DNA of 35,713 nt from positions 2,101,157 through 2,136,869 of the forward strand of contig CM030943.1 of the NCBI GenBank assembly GCA_018136815.1, in the 5' to 3' direction. The DNA comes from Isochrysis galbana (Eukaryota > Haptophyta > Isochrysidales > Isochrysidaceae). How positions within the stretch are numbered: the first letter of the stretch is position 1; every line of letters begins with the position of its first letter. A program made the translations under genes and the position numbers. Of the stretch, positions 1 through 10,540 are shown one piece after another. The notes beneath the pieces were generated by a model. The model was given only the letters and a program-made list of their open reading frames with translations. It did not search any database and was not told where the DNA came from.

Positions 1-140
1 GCGGCTCTGGCCATGGCGGCCCCTCTTCAGGTCCCCAGGAGGCCTGAAGGGGCCAAGGAGCATAGCTCAGGGGGCAGGTGAGGCTAGGGCATGGCCCTGG
101 CCCCTCCTGCTCCTGCCTCCTGCCTCTAGGCCCAGGCCAG
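1..140 (+). repeat. GC-rich dispersed repeat, copy 1 (partial)
   Basis: The reverse complement of this stretch matches about 14893-15013 over most of its length. Shared blocks include the segment around CAGGAGGGGCCAGGGCCATG and the one around GGGGACCTGAAGAGGGGCC. It is cut by the window edge, so its left limit is unknown. No coding capacity is evident. From 141 to about 560 I see only AT-richer and CT-rich non-coding DNA with no recognisable gene. Confidence 0.6.
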
Positions 141-567
141 AATATTTAAAGATTTTTCTACATATTTGGGCAGATTTTTGGCCTTACAATCTGCGACATA
201 TTTGGGTGCCCAAATTGCCCTCCCCCAACATATGTACGGTTATAGACCATCTTGTCGCATTCGCGAATCGACACTCGTTAGGCTTCGCTCTTCTCTTCGT
301 CGTTCGGTATTTATCGTTATAATTCTCTCGTTCTCGTTCTCGGTCAAAAGCTTCGCTTGGATGCATGGGATCGTGGGTTGTGGAGCGCCCTCTCTCTTCC
401 TCTCGAAAGAGAAGGAAAGTTTCCCCACCTTTCTTCCTCCCAGGCGCCTCGCAGATAGGTTTAATTTGCTATCTCCCCTGCGGTTCTTTATCTGCTTCTG
501 GGGGCAATCAGGTTTAATTTGCGATCTCTTCGTACCTCCCCCTTAAGCACATCGCACTCCTTTCGTC

Positions 568-1601
568 TTATTTGGTAGGTCTCTTGGAATCCTGCGTAGC
601 AGGATTGCCCCTCGTTTCCGTTATGGTGCGATTCCCGTTCCAGACAAGATCGTCGACAGATCGCCTTCTGATCGTCGTCCGTCGTTGTCTGGCCGGAGTG
701 TTTGGGTTTGATTTCAGTCGAGTTATGTGAGAAAGTCGTGGGGCGAGAGTCGGGGTGTTTTCCTGGGTGTCTTTGTCCGTCGTCCTGTCGTCAGTCGTCA
801 TCCGTCGTCGCTCTCGCTCTCGTCGCTCTCGCTCTCGTAACACTCAGACCTTACAATCCCTCCTCGCCTCGCCAGCCCCTGCCATCACAGCCCTCCTCTC
901 ACTCACCCTCGCCTCTCGCCGCTCGCTCAATGTCGCTTTCGCCGCCGTCCTCGCCCTCGCTCAAGCCCGCCTGCCCGCCTTCCTCTGCTGACGGGCTTCA
1001 GCCCGTCAGCACCTCCGAACTCGTCTCCTCCGCCGCGCCTGCCGCCGGCATGGCCCCTTCCTCATTGCCCTCAGGCCCTAAGGGCCATCCCAATTCGTCA
1101 GGTGTAGAATCCTATCCGGTGCGTCCCGCGCTGGACGTCTCAATGGGGGTCACCCCCACCTCTGCAGAGTCGGGCATCATGCCTGCCCTGCCCCCTTTCT
1201 CCTCTTCGGACGGTCATCCACCACCACCTTCACAGGGGGAGGTGATGCCCTCCCTCGCCTCTCCTCCTGATCTCTCTGCGGTGCCTCCGCCATCATCTCC
1301 GCCTTCACCGCCGGAGTCCGTCGGAGACGGGTCCAAGCCCGAGTCTTTCCAGGGTGAGGATAATCCTCTGGAGGGATCCCTCCACTCGTCCCGCGCATGC
1401 CTCGAGGCACCGCCACCCCTGCCATCGGACTCGGAGGCCGCCTATGAGCCCTACCATCCCTCGCTCGAACGCCTCTCGGTCGCCTCGGTCGCCCCAAGTC
1501 AGCCGTCTCGTTGTGAGGAGGCCCCGGGCCTGCTGCCCGACTCCCTTCTTCATCTCTTCCCCCCGCGGTCGCCGAATTTTCCCCCCGCGGCCGCCGAATA
1601 G
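568..1601 (+). mobile_element. Family A element 5' end, copy A1
   Basis: A leader rich in CGTCGT and CTCTCGCTCTCGT leads into an ORF at 930-1601. The same leader-plus-ORF arrangement recurs near 2137-2877 and 32440-33155. The three ORFs start MSLSPPSSPSLKPACPP, MSASSPHSASPKPASLPP and MSVPSPHSPTLKPATPPP, which is too similar for chance. I infer the 5' end of one repeated mobile element. No polymerase or integrase domain follows any copy, so the class is unknown. Between 1602 and 2136 the reading frame is lost and I see no gene. Confidence 0.55.
930..1601 (+). CDS. Proline/serine-rich ORF of family A element
   Basis: This 223-residue ORF starts at the ATG aligned with those of the two other family A copies. 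It is low complexity and rich in Pro and Ser, with no predicted fold, membrane segment or catalytic motif I recognise. It ends where a repeated block, TTCCCCCCGCGG followed by TCGCCGAA or GCCGCCGAA, appears to have shifted the frame. A second frame (to 1725) continues with similar Pro/Ser/Arg composition. It is probably the N-terminus of a Gag-like or ORF1-like protein, now decayed. It may not be expressed. Confidence 0.35.
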   Translation: MSLSPPSSPSLKPACPPSSADGLQPVSTSELVSSAAPAAGMAPSSLPSGPKGHPNSSGVESYPVRPALDVSMGVTPTSAESGIMPALPPFSSSDGHPPPPSQGEVMPSLASPPDLSAVPPPSSPPSPPESVGDGSKPESFQGEDNPLEGSLHSSRACLEAPPPLPSDSEAAYEPYHPSLERLSVASVAPSQPSRCEEAPGLLPDSLLHLFPPRSPNFPPAAAE

Positions 1602-2136
1602 TTCCCCCCCGCGGGAAGAGAGGTATGGCTCGCCCCCCCTTTCGACCACGGAGGATGGATCTCCCTCCCCTTTCGCTGCGCTCTGTCAGGAGACCCCCGT
1701 ACCTCGTCGTTTAGCTCGCGCGTGACGTGCCGAGCCCGTCGTGATATCTCGCCGCCTTTCGCCGTTGGCTGTTCGACTACTCATATATCGAAGAACAGGA
1801 GACGCCGCATTGTAACTTGGGTGCCGCCACACCGCCCAAACATCCAGGTAAAACTCTCGTAAAAGAGAGAAGGGGATGGGTTGCAGCGTTGAGTCCTGCG
1901 GTCTGCCGCGGCAGACACTGTCAGACCCGACTCTTACTATGACCTTTCAGACATCTTCCCGCCAGCAACAATCAACGAACCTTCCACGACCGCGTCAGCT
2001 GCCGGCTCGGTCGAACGGCCCTCTGCCTATGAGCCTGTAGTCATCGCGTGTTCGACAAACTCGCTACTCGCTCCCTGTCTGGCTGCGCCTCCTTGTAGCC
2101 TGTGCATCCTAATTCCCCAAGCCTGCTCCTTGTGCT

Positions 2137-2877
2137 TTGCGATCGCCTGGGTCCCTCCTTGCCCTCGTTCTCCCCCGCGCTCGTCCTCGTTCTCGTCGCA
2201 GGTGTTCGCCGTTGTGGGTTTTCCCCCAGCGGTTAGCCTACTTCCTCGCCCTTGCCCTTGTTTTCATCAGTGCACGGGAAGACGGGAAGTGTTGTAGATT
2301 CCCTCCTTACTTCTACTAAACGCTCCCTCGTAACTGTCGATCGCATCGGCCCTCCCATCGTATCGTCGCTCCCTTCCCGCCGCCTCGTCGCTCTCCTTTC
2401 GGCTTTCTCTTCCTTGTTTTTCATTCCCCGTGTTTCCCCGCTCGAGTAGGGGAAGATACGTGAATGTGAGGGAGAGTGGGGTCGTCAGTGTTGAGTGAGC
2501 GTGAGCGTGACACTGGTGTGTGGTTTTTCGGGCAGTCGTCTTGGTTCTCTCGTTTCCTTCGTTCGTTCCCGTTCCCTCGTTCGCGCTTTCGCTCCCCGTT
2601 CTCGCCCTCGCTCCTCGTTCCTAACAGCCACTTTACACCACCAGTCTCAACCACAACCACTCGCTCACTCGCCCTCGCTCTCATTCTCGTTCTCGCTATG
2701 TCCGCCTCGTCGCCTCACTCTGCCTCTCCCAAGCCCGCCTCCCTGCCTCCTCTGGAGGCGGGTGAACCCGTCATTGGCCCGTCTCCAACCTCCGCCGTAC
2801 CTCTCGCCGTTCCCCTTCCGTCCCCTCCGTCCCCATCTGAGGTGGTGGTAACCTCGGATCCGTCAGTGGGGGTGTAG
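2137..2877 (+). mobile_element. Family A element 5' end, copy A2
   Basis: The leader contains GGTGTTCGCCGTTG and TTTTCCCCCAGCG, both with close matches at 32502-32545 (copy A3). It leads to an ORF at 2698-2877 (59 residues) starting MSASSPHSASPKPASLPP, matching the other family A ORFs. The similarity then stops and the ORF ends at TAG. The segment 2880-3165 that follows holds no gene; it is AT-richer DNA directly before the PDAP1-like gene. Confidence 0.5.
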
Positions 2878-3165
2878 AAAGTATGCTACGTGTAGGTAGT
2901 GGTTCCATGCGCCGCGAGTGCGGTCAGAATACTATGAAGTTTTTTTTGTACTTATGTGCTTAGGAGTGCTAGAGCTCTAGCCAAGAAGATGCTCTACAAG
3001 ACTAAAGTTTCAACGCTGAACGCGACCTTGGCAGCGTGGGCTGGGTATACTCCTAGATGAACTTACCTTCCATTATTCATGATAGGTCTACTTTACAATT
3101 CATGAAATGAGAGCAGGAGAGAGGGCGAGGCGCGCGCGAGAGCGCGAGGCGAGAGGGCTCCCCCG

Positions 3166-3663
3166 ATGGGCCGCGGCAAGCAGCAGCATCGGGGCGGCAA
3201 GCAGCATGCTCCGGCGCACGACGACGAGGAGCAGGAGCGGAGCGTGGGGTCGCAGAATGCCAAGGTTGGGCTTATGCCACCCTCCTCCTCCGACGAGGAC
3301 TCGGACGATGAGCCGGGTGGCCAGAACCCCAATGCTGGCATGATGCCGCCCTCAAGCTCGGATGAGGATTCCGGCTCGGACGACGAGGAGCCGAAGAGCA
3401 AGCCGACGGCAAAGGCGCCGGCGGTGCAGCAGCTCAACAGGAAGGAGCGCGAGGCTCTCGAGGGCAAGAAGAAGGAGGAGGAGGAGCTCGACCCTGAGCA
3501 ACTCCGGAAGGACATGGAGAGGCTTGCCATGGTGAAGAAGAGGCGCGAGGAACAGGCGGCAAAGCGGATCGAGAAGGATGGTTGGGACCGGATGCGGCCT
3601 ATGGGGCCAGACAACCATCCACCTGGCATGAGGGAGCCCGAGGGTGGGTGGGAAAATGCCTGA
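3166..3663 (+). CDS. PDAP1/HASPP28-like phosphoprotein
   Basis: This single-exon gene of 165 residues starts MGRGK, the start typical of the 28 kDa heat- and acid-stable phosphoprotein family. Residues about 88-138 carry the conserved charged helical region, with LNRKEREALEGKKKEEEE followed by KDMERLAMVKKRREE. Family members are small, highly charged proteins described as phosphoproteins; their exact role is poorly defined. The N-terminal half is acidic and holds two copies of MPPSSSDEDS (residues about 37-46 and 60-69), which resemble acidophilic casein kinase sites. The second copy is preceded by NPN, a short motif also found in plant members. The C-terminus (from about residue 139) is a Gly/Pro/Met-rich tail. 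The ATG follows a purine-rich leader. No intron is needed. Confidence 0.8.
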   Translation: MGRGKQQHRGGKQHAPAHDDEEQERSVGSQNAKVGLMPPSSSDEDSDDEPGGQNPNAGMMPPSSSDEDSGSDDEEPKSKPTAKAPAVQQLNRKEREALEGKKKEEEELDPEQLRKDMERLAMVKKRREEQAAKRIEKDGWDRMRPMGPDNHPPGMREPEGGWENA

Positions 3664-4400
3664 GCGCCGCCGCGCGCCAGCGGGGTGTCGGGAAATTGAT
3701 GGTTGACTTTGGGGAAGGAGGACGTCATGCAACGGCCCAATGTGCCTCGGACACCGAGTCACCTTGGTGGCCCGCCAGGGCAATAGGAAAATATCGTTCT
3801 CCGGCAAGCCGTTTACTGGGGAAGGCGTTAGACCTCTCTGTAGACGCCGGGATTCCGTCTTGAGCCGTAGCTCCTTGGTCGCTTCTTAGCCCTCGATCCG
3901 GGCATTCATCATAGAGTGCAGAGTGCATGCTGTCTGTGCGTGTGCGTCTCTCATGACTATGCCACCGACTTCCACTGACTGAATAATGCTTTCATTTGCG
4001 CTGCGATTTGAATTCTCGAACACGCGCATCAGCAAAATAATATAGGTCTCCTCATCCTCATGCTCGCCCCTTGCGTGCCGTGGTGTTCCCATTGTGTGTG
4101 TGTGAGAGAGGGGCCAGAAGGCCCTCCTGCGTCTGTCTTGCCTGCTGTCATGGCCCCTCGGTCCAGGGGCCTGTGCGTCTTGCTCATATTGGAGCTGGTG
4201 AAGCGCAGGCCCCTGTTGGAAGGGGTTGGATTGTCTGGTCGGGTCTGGCGCCTCGTGCTTGCGCACGAGACCAGTGCCACGACGACGATGTGCAGGGGCC
4301 CAGCCCCAGCCCGAAGGCTTTCCCTATGGGATGCTTCCTGTTGCCTCTGTGGCCCACTTTGGGGCTGGTCGTGTAGGGCTGGAGAGGCTTGAGTGGCCAT
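3664..4400. other. Intergenic DNA after the PDAP1-like gene
   Basis: No gene is supported here. ORFs on both strands overlap each other and have no recognisable domain. A short GT run lies near 4097-4104. It grades into the GC-rich repeat copy that follows. Confidence 0.4.
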
Positions 4401-4469
4401 GGTGGCCTTCAATTTGTATGGCGTGCTGGTGGTGGCTTGTCGACAGGGGGGGCGAGGAGGAGGCGTAGG

Positions 4470-4660
4470 AGCAATGGGCTGGCGCCGCGACGACAGGCCA
4501 AGGCCAAGGCAAGCGAACCAGGCGAGCCCGTGGGGGGGGGGAGAGTGGGTCAGAACGGCAGTCTGCCCCTGGCATGCCAGGAGAGTGGGTGGTTCTTTCC
4601 CCACAGCGGGAGAGAGGTGGAGAGGGAGGGGGGCTCGTGCCCCCTCGTGGGTGAACCAAG
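4470..4660 (+). repeat. GC-rich dispersed repeat, copy 2
   Basis: This stretch matches the reverse complement of about 14620-14790. Shared blocks include CAGGAGAGTGGGTGGTTC and GGGGGGCTCGTGCCCCC. The latter is itself a hairpin-forming sequence near the right end of both copies. After it the copies continue with related sequences (GGGTGAACCAAGTAG here, GGGCGAACTAAGTAT in the other). No ORF is conserved between copies, so it is probably a non-autonomous element. Confidence 0.55.
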
Positions 4661-4924
4661 TAGAAGCCTTAGTTGTGGGCGATAAACTCACATAAACTCA
4701 GCACTGACCTGCTCGTCGTCCAGGTTTGGTTTGCACGAGCGCCGCCACACATGCTATGACAACGCCTATGTCTATGATAGATGATAGGCCAAATCAAAGT
4801 GCTTTATCATAGACATGGGAAAGGATAGATTCACAACTAGTAGTGCCGTGTATGACCTTGCAGTTGAGCATCGTGATGTTGCGATACTATGGACCATCAC
4901 ACCGTGAGCGGCACTCGCAGGCCC

Positions 4925-6907
4925 TCACGTCGTGGGTGATATAGAGTTGCTATCAGGACTACAAGGATGGCCCCGGCGTCGCATTGTAGCACTATTGTCG
5001 ACCACACTGTGGAGCAAAAGGGGCTCCACACGCGAGTAGGACACGTCGCAAAAGAATTGGCAGCAATTTCCAATGCGGCCACGGTTGAAGGGGTTGACCA
5101 GCCGTCCATCGACCACGCGAAAATGAGAATAGCGCTTGAGATTATGTCTCTCGTTTGTGGTGAGATTGTCGAAGATATTACGTGTCCTATCCCACCAAAA
5201 GCGCAACTGATCAAAAGCAACGAGTGGGTAGGGCTAGGTCAAGTTGCGCTAGGATCAGCTTTTTGGTTGGGAGCATCGAGCTGACGGCAGAGCTATGAAC
5301 TCCCGCGTCGGTGGGATCAAAGAGGGCTAGACTGGGTCAAGGAGGGCGAGGAGCAGCGTCTTCAAAGGGCAGGACGTCAGGGTGATCTAGCAAGCTCGAC
5401 AACCCGAGCGAGGGTACACAGACCCGTCTAAAGGCAATCGCTCCACTACGGGACCTCGGCCCGGAGTTGCATGCGAGGAGAGCGGGCGTACCAAAGGAAT
5501 CAGTATGAGGGAGGCGATGCCGCATGTACACCACAGTATAACTGTCGACGCGTGCGCCCATGCCGCTGAGGCGCACGCAGCGAGTCCTCCGATGGGCGAA
5601 GATCCCGTCTTGTTGTATGGGACAAAAGCTGACATGATGGCCGAGCAAAGGGTGGTCGAGTTGGACGCCTCCGAGGAAGGAGCAAGGGCGGAGAGACACG
5701 AAAGCACAACTAAGAAAGTCGTGTCGACGAGGGATGCGCTGACGAAAATGTAGAATGTGACACGGTTGGACGCACCGATGCAATTGTTCAGCCACGGGCA
5801 GTGGTGGTCGAAGGTATCCACGCACCGATCGCACACCCGACAGTGTTTGCTGCGCAGCGGCCTGTATTGATTGCAGGTGTGACAGAAACCCGCCGTTGGG
5901 AAATCGGCGGGTACAGCCGTTGATTGGTTCAACGGCTGCTTAACAAGGAATCCTGGATCACGCATCGCGGCTGAACATCCAGCCACGATGACCACACCGA
6001 GGAAGCCCGCGAGACATGACAACAGGCCGAGGTCTTGTACGGGCTTGCCGCTCCACGCCAAGCGCGGCAAGGCTGCTACAATGTACCCAATGTGGGCGAG
6101 CAAGATAGCAGCGACTAACAGGCTGGGAAGACTCCGGTACCTGCAGCAGCTAGACGCCCTGCGCGCTGCATCCGCTTCGGCAAGGCGCAAATACTCCGCC
6201 AGATAGGGGGAGCCAAGCGCGGTGGCCATTGCCGACGCAGTCTGCTGCTCCACACCGACGTCGCGAGCATCAAGGGCTGCATACTGTAGAATGATTTTTG
6301 CAGCCGCGATCTGGGCGAGCTCCGAAGTAGGGCAGGGCAGGTCGGCTGCTCGCAGCCCGCCGACTTGCAATGGCGCGAGCGATCCGGAAGGAGGTGCACT
6401 GCGGGGCACGACTAACGTGTCTGGGGCCAAGCTGGCGAGAGCAACGTGGTGGAGCGCCGAACGCCCTGCGGCGTCACGCGTGCCTGTGTTTCGTACGACA
6501 AGGAGCAGATGCATGAGGAACTCAGCATCGCCCTTGCGTGCGGCGAGGTGGAGTGGGGTCAGGCCGTTGACTGCGGCGGCGGCAGATGCGTCCACCCCTG
6601 CCTGCCGGAGGATGCGCAGCGCCTCAACCTTAGCATCGGGAGCCTCGTCTGAGAGACAGAGGTGGTGGATTGCACCAAGACCGTGCTCATCGACCTGCCG
6701 CGCCGCTGAGGGCTCCATCTGCATGATGAGGGACATGGCCGGTAGGAAGCACATGCGTGAGGCGAGCAGCAGAAGAGGCAGCCCTTCATGGCAGTCGGCC
6801 AGGAGCCCACTGAGGTCTTCCGCCGGCACGCTCTCGAGCAGCTCGCGAAGCCGGTCCATATCATACCGGCTGAGCGCGCGGCGCGCCGCGCTTGCCACGC
6901 GCTCCAT
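4925..6907 (-). CDS. Ankyrin-repeat DHHC palmitoyltransferase (HIP14/TIP1 type)
   Basis: Protein S-acyltransferases of this type attach palmitate to cysteines of membrane-associated proteins, usually at the Golgi or endomembranes. Exon 1 is 5492-6907 and starts at the first in-frame ATG. The intron is 5207-5491 (GTACGC donor, TTTTGATCAG acceptor). Exon 2 is 4925-5206, giving about 565 residues. The N-terminal part (about 35-235) has degenerate ankyrin repeats, for example NGLTPLHLAARKGDAEFL. Two hydrophobic segments follow, then the Cys-rich domain with RSKHC and the catalytic DHHC at residues 367-370 in FDHHCPWLNNCIGASN, then further membrane segments. Exon 2 supplies the family TTxE motif (LTTNERHNLKRY) and an NPFNRG motif, so the splice is well supported even though exon 1 could also be read 34 codons further. 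An alternative in-frame acceptor lies at about 5233. The promoter region abuts a retrotransposon ORF. Confidence 0.88.
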
Positions 6908-7076
6908 GGAGCCGGCCACAACCCCTGCTCCTCGGTGTGGTGCGGCTGGCTGGCTGTCCAGGCGGCGGAAGAAGGGGGGTCCGAAAGATGAGAAGTGTCA
7001 GAGTTTTCTTGTTGTCCTAGTTTAATCCTAGTGCTGAGGGACCGTGCCTCATCGGCAACGGAGCCCCTCCCCCGCG

Positions 7077-9941
7077 ATGGGGGTGTGCGCGGTTGGTGCA
7101 TGGCTCGTCCGGTGTATGTGGCTAGGGATGCTAGCCAGCAAGACCTCTTACAAGACTACAATTTCTAACGTGGTACCCCCGCCGAGAGACCACCCCAACT
7201 TCTACAACCACAGCGCGCTCGACGACGCCGCTCAAGGGTACAACACCACAACGAATAAACTCGACAAATTCGTTGAAAATCTTTTCTTCGACTCAGCGGC
7301 CGCCGACCGCGCCACACGCTCCTCCAAGTGGTGGGACCTGGACCACATGGTCAAATCATCCAACAACTTCAGTGACAGCCACAGCCAGAACCGCCCGCAC
7401 TCGACAGTTCAAGGGTGGCAAAACCACAATTCCACATCGAATGACCCCAAAATCCATCCCTCAGCATCTATTCTTAGAGCCCTCGAGGCGTCGGGACGCT
7501 CGAGGTCGTCACCCGTGTCGGATGGTCACATCAGCCACTACGAGGCGCGTCGAATCTCCCCGGAAGGCACCGGGCTGCGAGGTTGCTACCAGGCGCAACA
7601 GCGTTGCAAAGTCGGGCAGCTCGAGCAAGGAAGCCCCCATTGCTGCAATGGGGAAAATCTCTTCCCCCTGGGGAACGATTGCCCGCGCCTCCCCACTGTT
7701 TCGTCAAACTGCATAGCTGCCACCTCTGCTGCACCCCCCCCCTTGGGAGACGGGCTCGCAGAGGGCGCAGGCGAAAGGTCTAAGATTCCCCCCCCGCGCG
7801 GAAAACACGCCGACCGCACCTCCGGAGGGGGAACAGGAATTCCCCCCCGCGCGCAGAATACGCCGACAGGAGCTCCGGTGGGAGGAGGGCAGGAACCCCC
7901 CCCCCGCGCGCCCCCCCGCGCGCAGAAAACGCCGACCGGACCTCCGGAGGGGGAACAGAAGAACCCCCCCCGCGCGCAGGGAACGCCGACCGGCCTGGGT
8001 GTACAAACCACTCGACACTACAGCCCCAACTCTACCATACGCTATGCGCTGACTTTCGACTCCTCTCTCGGATACCCAGGTGAAGGGCCGATCACAATCG
8101 CGTCTTTCAACATCAACGGCACCAGAAATGGGGCCCTCTGCTCGGTCCTGACGCAGGCGAGAAAGGCCAAGATAGATATAATCCTCTTGCAAGAACTCCA
8201 CGCGTACGCGGACGGGTCACACAGCAGAGCATGCATGACCGCCAAGGCGATGGGATGGCACATGGTGCAAGCACCAGCCACCCCATCCGACCCGGCGAGC
8301 GGTGTGGGCATCGCGGTACGCGATTCCTCACCGAGAGTAGCCCTTCTGCCGGACACGGCCGAAGTGTTAATAGACAGTAGATGTCTCAAGGTCCAGTGCA
8401 AGATAGACGATAACGTAACCGAGATAATATCTATATACCTAAGCGCGATAGCCTCTACTATTCCCACCAGCCGACTGACAGATGGCATATATGGTAAAAG
8501 CCGCCTACCAGCCTTCTGGAAAAAAGCGCTGGATACGTTCCGGACGCTACCTCTCACAAGACTCAGGCTTAGCGAAGCGGGTGCGCTGTCGCAACCTATA
8601 TGGCACAACCCAAGCGGCGATAGCCCCAACGTTCCACAGTTATGGGCGAACCTATGGAGCTCTCTGGAATGCAACGTAGTGCACAACGCATACTCGGACG
8701 GAACCGGCACAGCTTTCACAAGGGCGGAATGCGAACAATGCTTCCCTAGTAACGACACGTATGCGAAATTTGGAGGCGAGTACATACATAAAGAAAAATT
8801 CCTAGACTCCTGGCAACAAATAGTAGACTACGCTGACACCACTAAACTCGCCACCTTTAACCCGGCCCCCCCGAAAGGGGAGAGCAAACGGTTAGACGAA
8901 AAACACGAAACACAAAAGGAACCTCCACTCGACATAAGGATTAGTAAAGGAGGGGAATACTACCTCCTACAACGCGGCACATGGTACGAAGTCGAACTGT
9001 CGTACCTGGGCACTCCGATAATAGGCAAACCAACAACCGCCCCGGCGGACCTAGACAAATACCCCCCGACCAGGTGGGGAGAAGGATACAAAGGCAACAG
9101 GCCGACAGACTTCCCGCTCCCAGAAGAATACTCCATAGACGGAAAGACGCCACTCGACAAAACACAAGTAAGCCACATAACTGCCGCGCTACAAAGGCTA
9201 GAGCCCAAACGACGCCAACAAAACGGCCCCGCCAGATGGGGCGAAAGACTACCGGTAGACTCGGACACATGGAAACACTTGGCCCGGATATACACGTCCC
9301 CGCTAATCACTCCCAGAGACCTATACATGCACTACAAACACATAACACACCGTAGACTAGGCACGTACAACCGTTTCCCGGGACGGGACCCCACCTGCCG
9401 CCTCTGTGCGCAAGACGATGAATCGTCCGTCCATATAGGGACGTGCCCAGCGCTAGATAGCGTGTTCGACACGATACACTACCTCACGGACGTTTCGCCG
9501 GCCGACAGCCCCGGGACCAAAACGACAACCGAGAAAGCCGTAGAAAGACTCTTCCTACTACCGAATTCCTCACCATCACCCGCTAGGGAGACCCTATACC
9601 TATTGGCATGGAGATACATACTCACCGACTTCTATCGAATACACTACGACAACGTCAAATTTAACAGCGATCACGTCGTCAGAAGGATGCTCGAGAGATA
9701 TACCACGCTGTGCAAAGCGGCGCTTTACGGAAACAACACAGACGCTTCGAGAAGAGCCAAAGCAGACATGGGCCGCCAGCCCAAGAAACGCATAGAGGTC
9801 AACGACTTCCGCCCAATTTTTGAAATAAACGACGACAACGATTTAGTTCCAAGCAGTAAACTCATAGCGGTACTAGAGCGCCACAACATACAACACATAA
9901 TACAACGAAAATACAACACAGAACTTAGCGACCAGGGATAA
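7077..9941 (+). mobile_element. Non-LTR retrotransposon ORF lacking reverse transcriptase
   Basis: This open frame encodes 954 residues from the first ATG. Residues about 335-460 match the start of an apurinic-type endonuclease (EEP fold): ITIASFNINGTRNG contains the usual Asn and IILLQELHA the catalytic Glu. The later EEP motifs (GDFN-like and SDH-like) are missing. The frame then passes straight into a region typical of sequence C-terminal to reverse transcriptase, and ends with a zinc knuckle of pattern C-x2-C-x8-H-x3-C (CRLCAQDDESSVHIGTC). No reverse transcriptase motif such as YADD is present. Upstream of the endonuclease is a Pro-rich tandem repeat. I infer an internal-deletion derivative of a LINE-like element, unable to move alone. 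No stop codon interrupts it, so the deletion is recent or the frame is under selection. Confidence 0.75.
7785..8000 (+). repeat. Minisatellite inside the retrotransposon ORF
   Basis: About four units of roughly 55-65 bases share the pattern CCCCCCCGCGCGCAGAA, then an ACGCCGACCGGACCTCC-like block, then GGAGGGGGAACAG. In protein they read PPRAQ-x-TPTG-x-P-x-G. Unit number is probably variable, and C-run lengths may be affected by sequencing errors. Confidence 0.7.
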
Positions 9942-10240
9942 CAACAGACCGTGGGAGGCAATATGCCTCCGCCGGAGAATTCCAATGGGGAAGGCCGAGG
10001 GGCCTGGCCCCCACACAGGGACGGACAAGGCCCGAGACTACCGCAGTAACGAACGCAAGAGGCCTGCCCCTCCCCTCCCACAAACGCTAGGCCCAAAGTA
10101 GTGTACATGGGCCGACCCCCCAAAACCGAAGAAAAAGGAACGAGGGGGGGAGCGGGCGAGGGAGTAGAGGTAGGGGTATAGGCGGTGACACCGGGAGCGC
10201 GAGAGAGTGTGTGTCCTTAGTAGCGTAGCGGGCACCTTCA
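9942..10240 (+). other. Probable 3' untranslated part of the retrotransposon
   Basis: No ORF with recognisable content is present. The sequence directly follows the element's stop codon and is probably its 3' region. No poly(A) tail on this strand is visible, so the end of the element cannot be set. A run of 14 T at about 10247-10260 is in the wrong orientation for a tail of this element. Confidence 0.3.
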
Positions 10241-10260
10241 AGAATGTTTTTTTTTTTTTT

Positions 10261-10371
10261 GAAGGTCATGAAGGCCTTCGGGCCGCAGTCGATCACCTGC
10301 TTCAGCAAAGCGATCTTCCGCGGCTCGGTCCAATCCATGCGCCACTTCTTGTTCGCGTCGTCCGCCTCGGC
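10261..10371 (-). pseudogene. Possible SANT/Myb-like exon fragment
   Basis: Read on the minus strand from an acceptor-like GAACGCAG just above 10371, the frame gives KKWRMDWTEPRKIALLKQ and then VIDCGPKAFMTF. The spacing of W residues and the LL-x-x-V-x-x-x-G pattern resembles a SANT/Myb helix pair. The frame then runs into a homopolymer that reads as Lys codons. No neighbouring exons were found, so it may be a gene fragment or a chance ORF. Confidence 0.25.
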
Positions 10372-10540
10372 CTGCGTTCACGGCGTGCCGGGAGAGGGCG
10401 AGAGTGAGGTGATGATAGGTGAGGTTGGTGTGCGCGCGCGGGCTCGCGTGGCCCCGGTGCCGCCGCACCCCCACCCTTTCGCTCCCAGGGTGGCGGGCGC
10501 AAGCGCACCGCCATCGCTCGCGGAGAAGCAAAAAACTGGT

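Noticed and set aside
166-546. 126-codon plus-strand ORF near the window start
   Set aside because: There is no ATG at its claimed start that fits a gene, no domain, and overlapping open frames on the other strand.
5387-5491. Unspliced C-terminus of the palmitoyltransferase (34 extra codons)
   Set aside because: Splicing from 5491 to 5207 restores the family TTxE and NPxxxG motifs; the unspliced tail matches nothing in the family.
7531-8785. Several minus-strand ORFs opposite the LINE-like ORF
   Set aside because: They are shadows of the GC-rich repeat and coding strand; no recognisable protein.
10247-10260. T run as the poly(A) tail of the LINE-like element
   Set aside because: The orientation is opposite to the element's coding strand, and no target duplication is visible around it.
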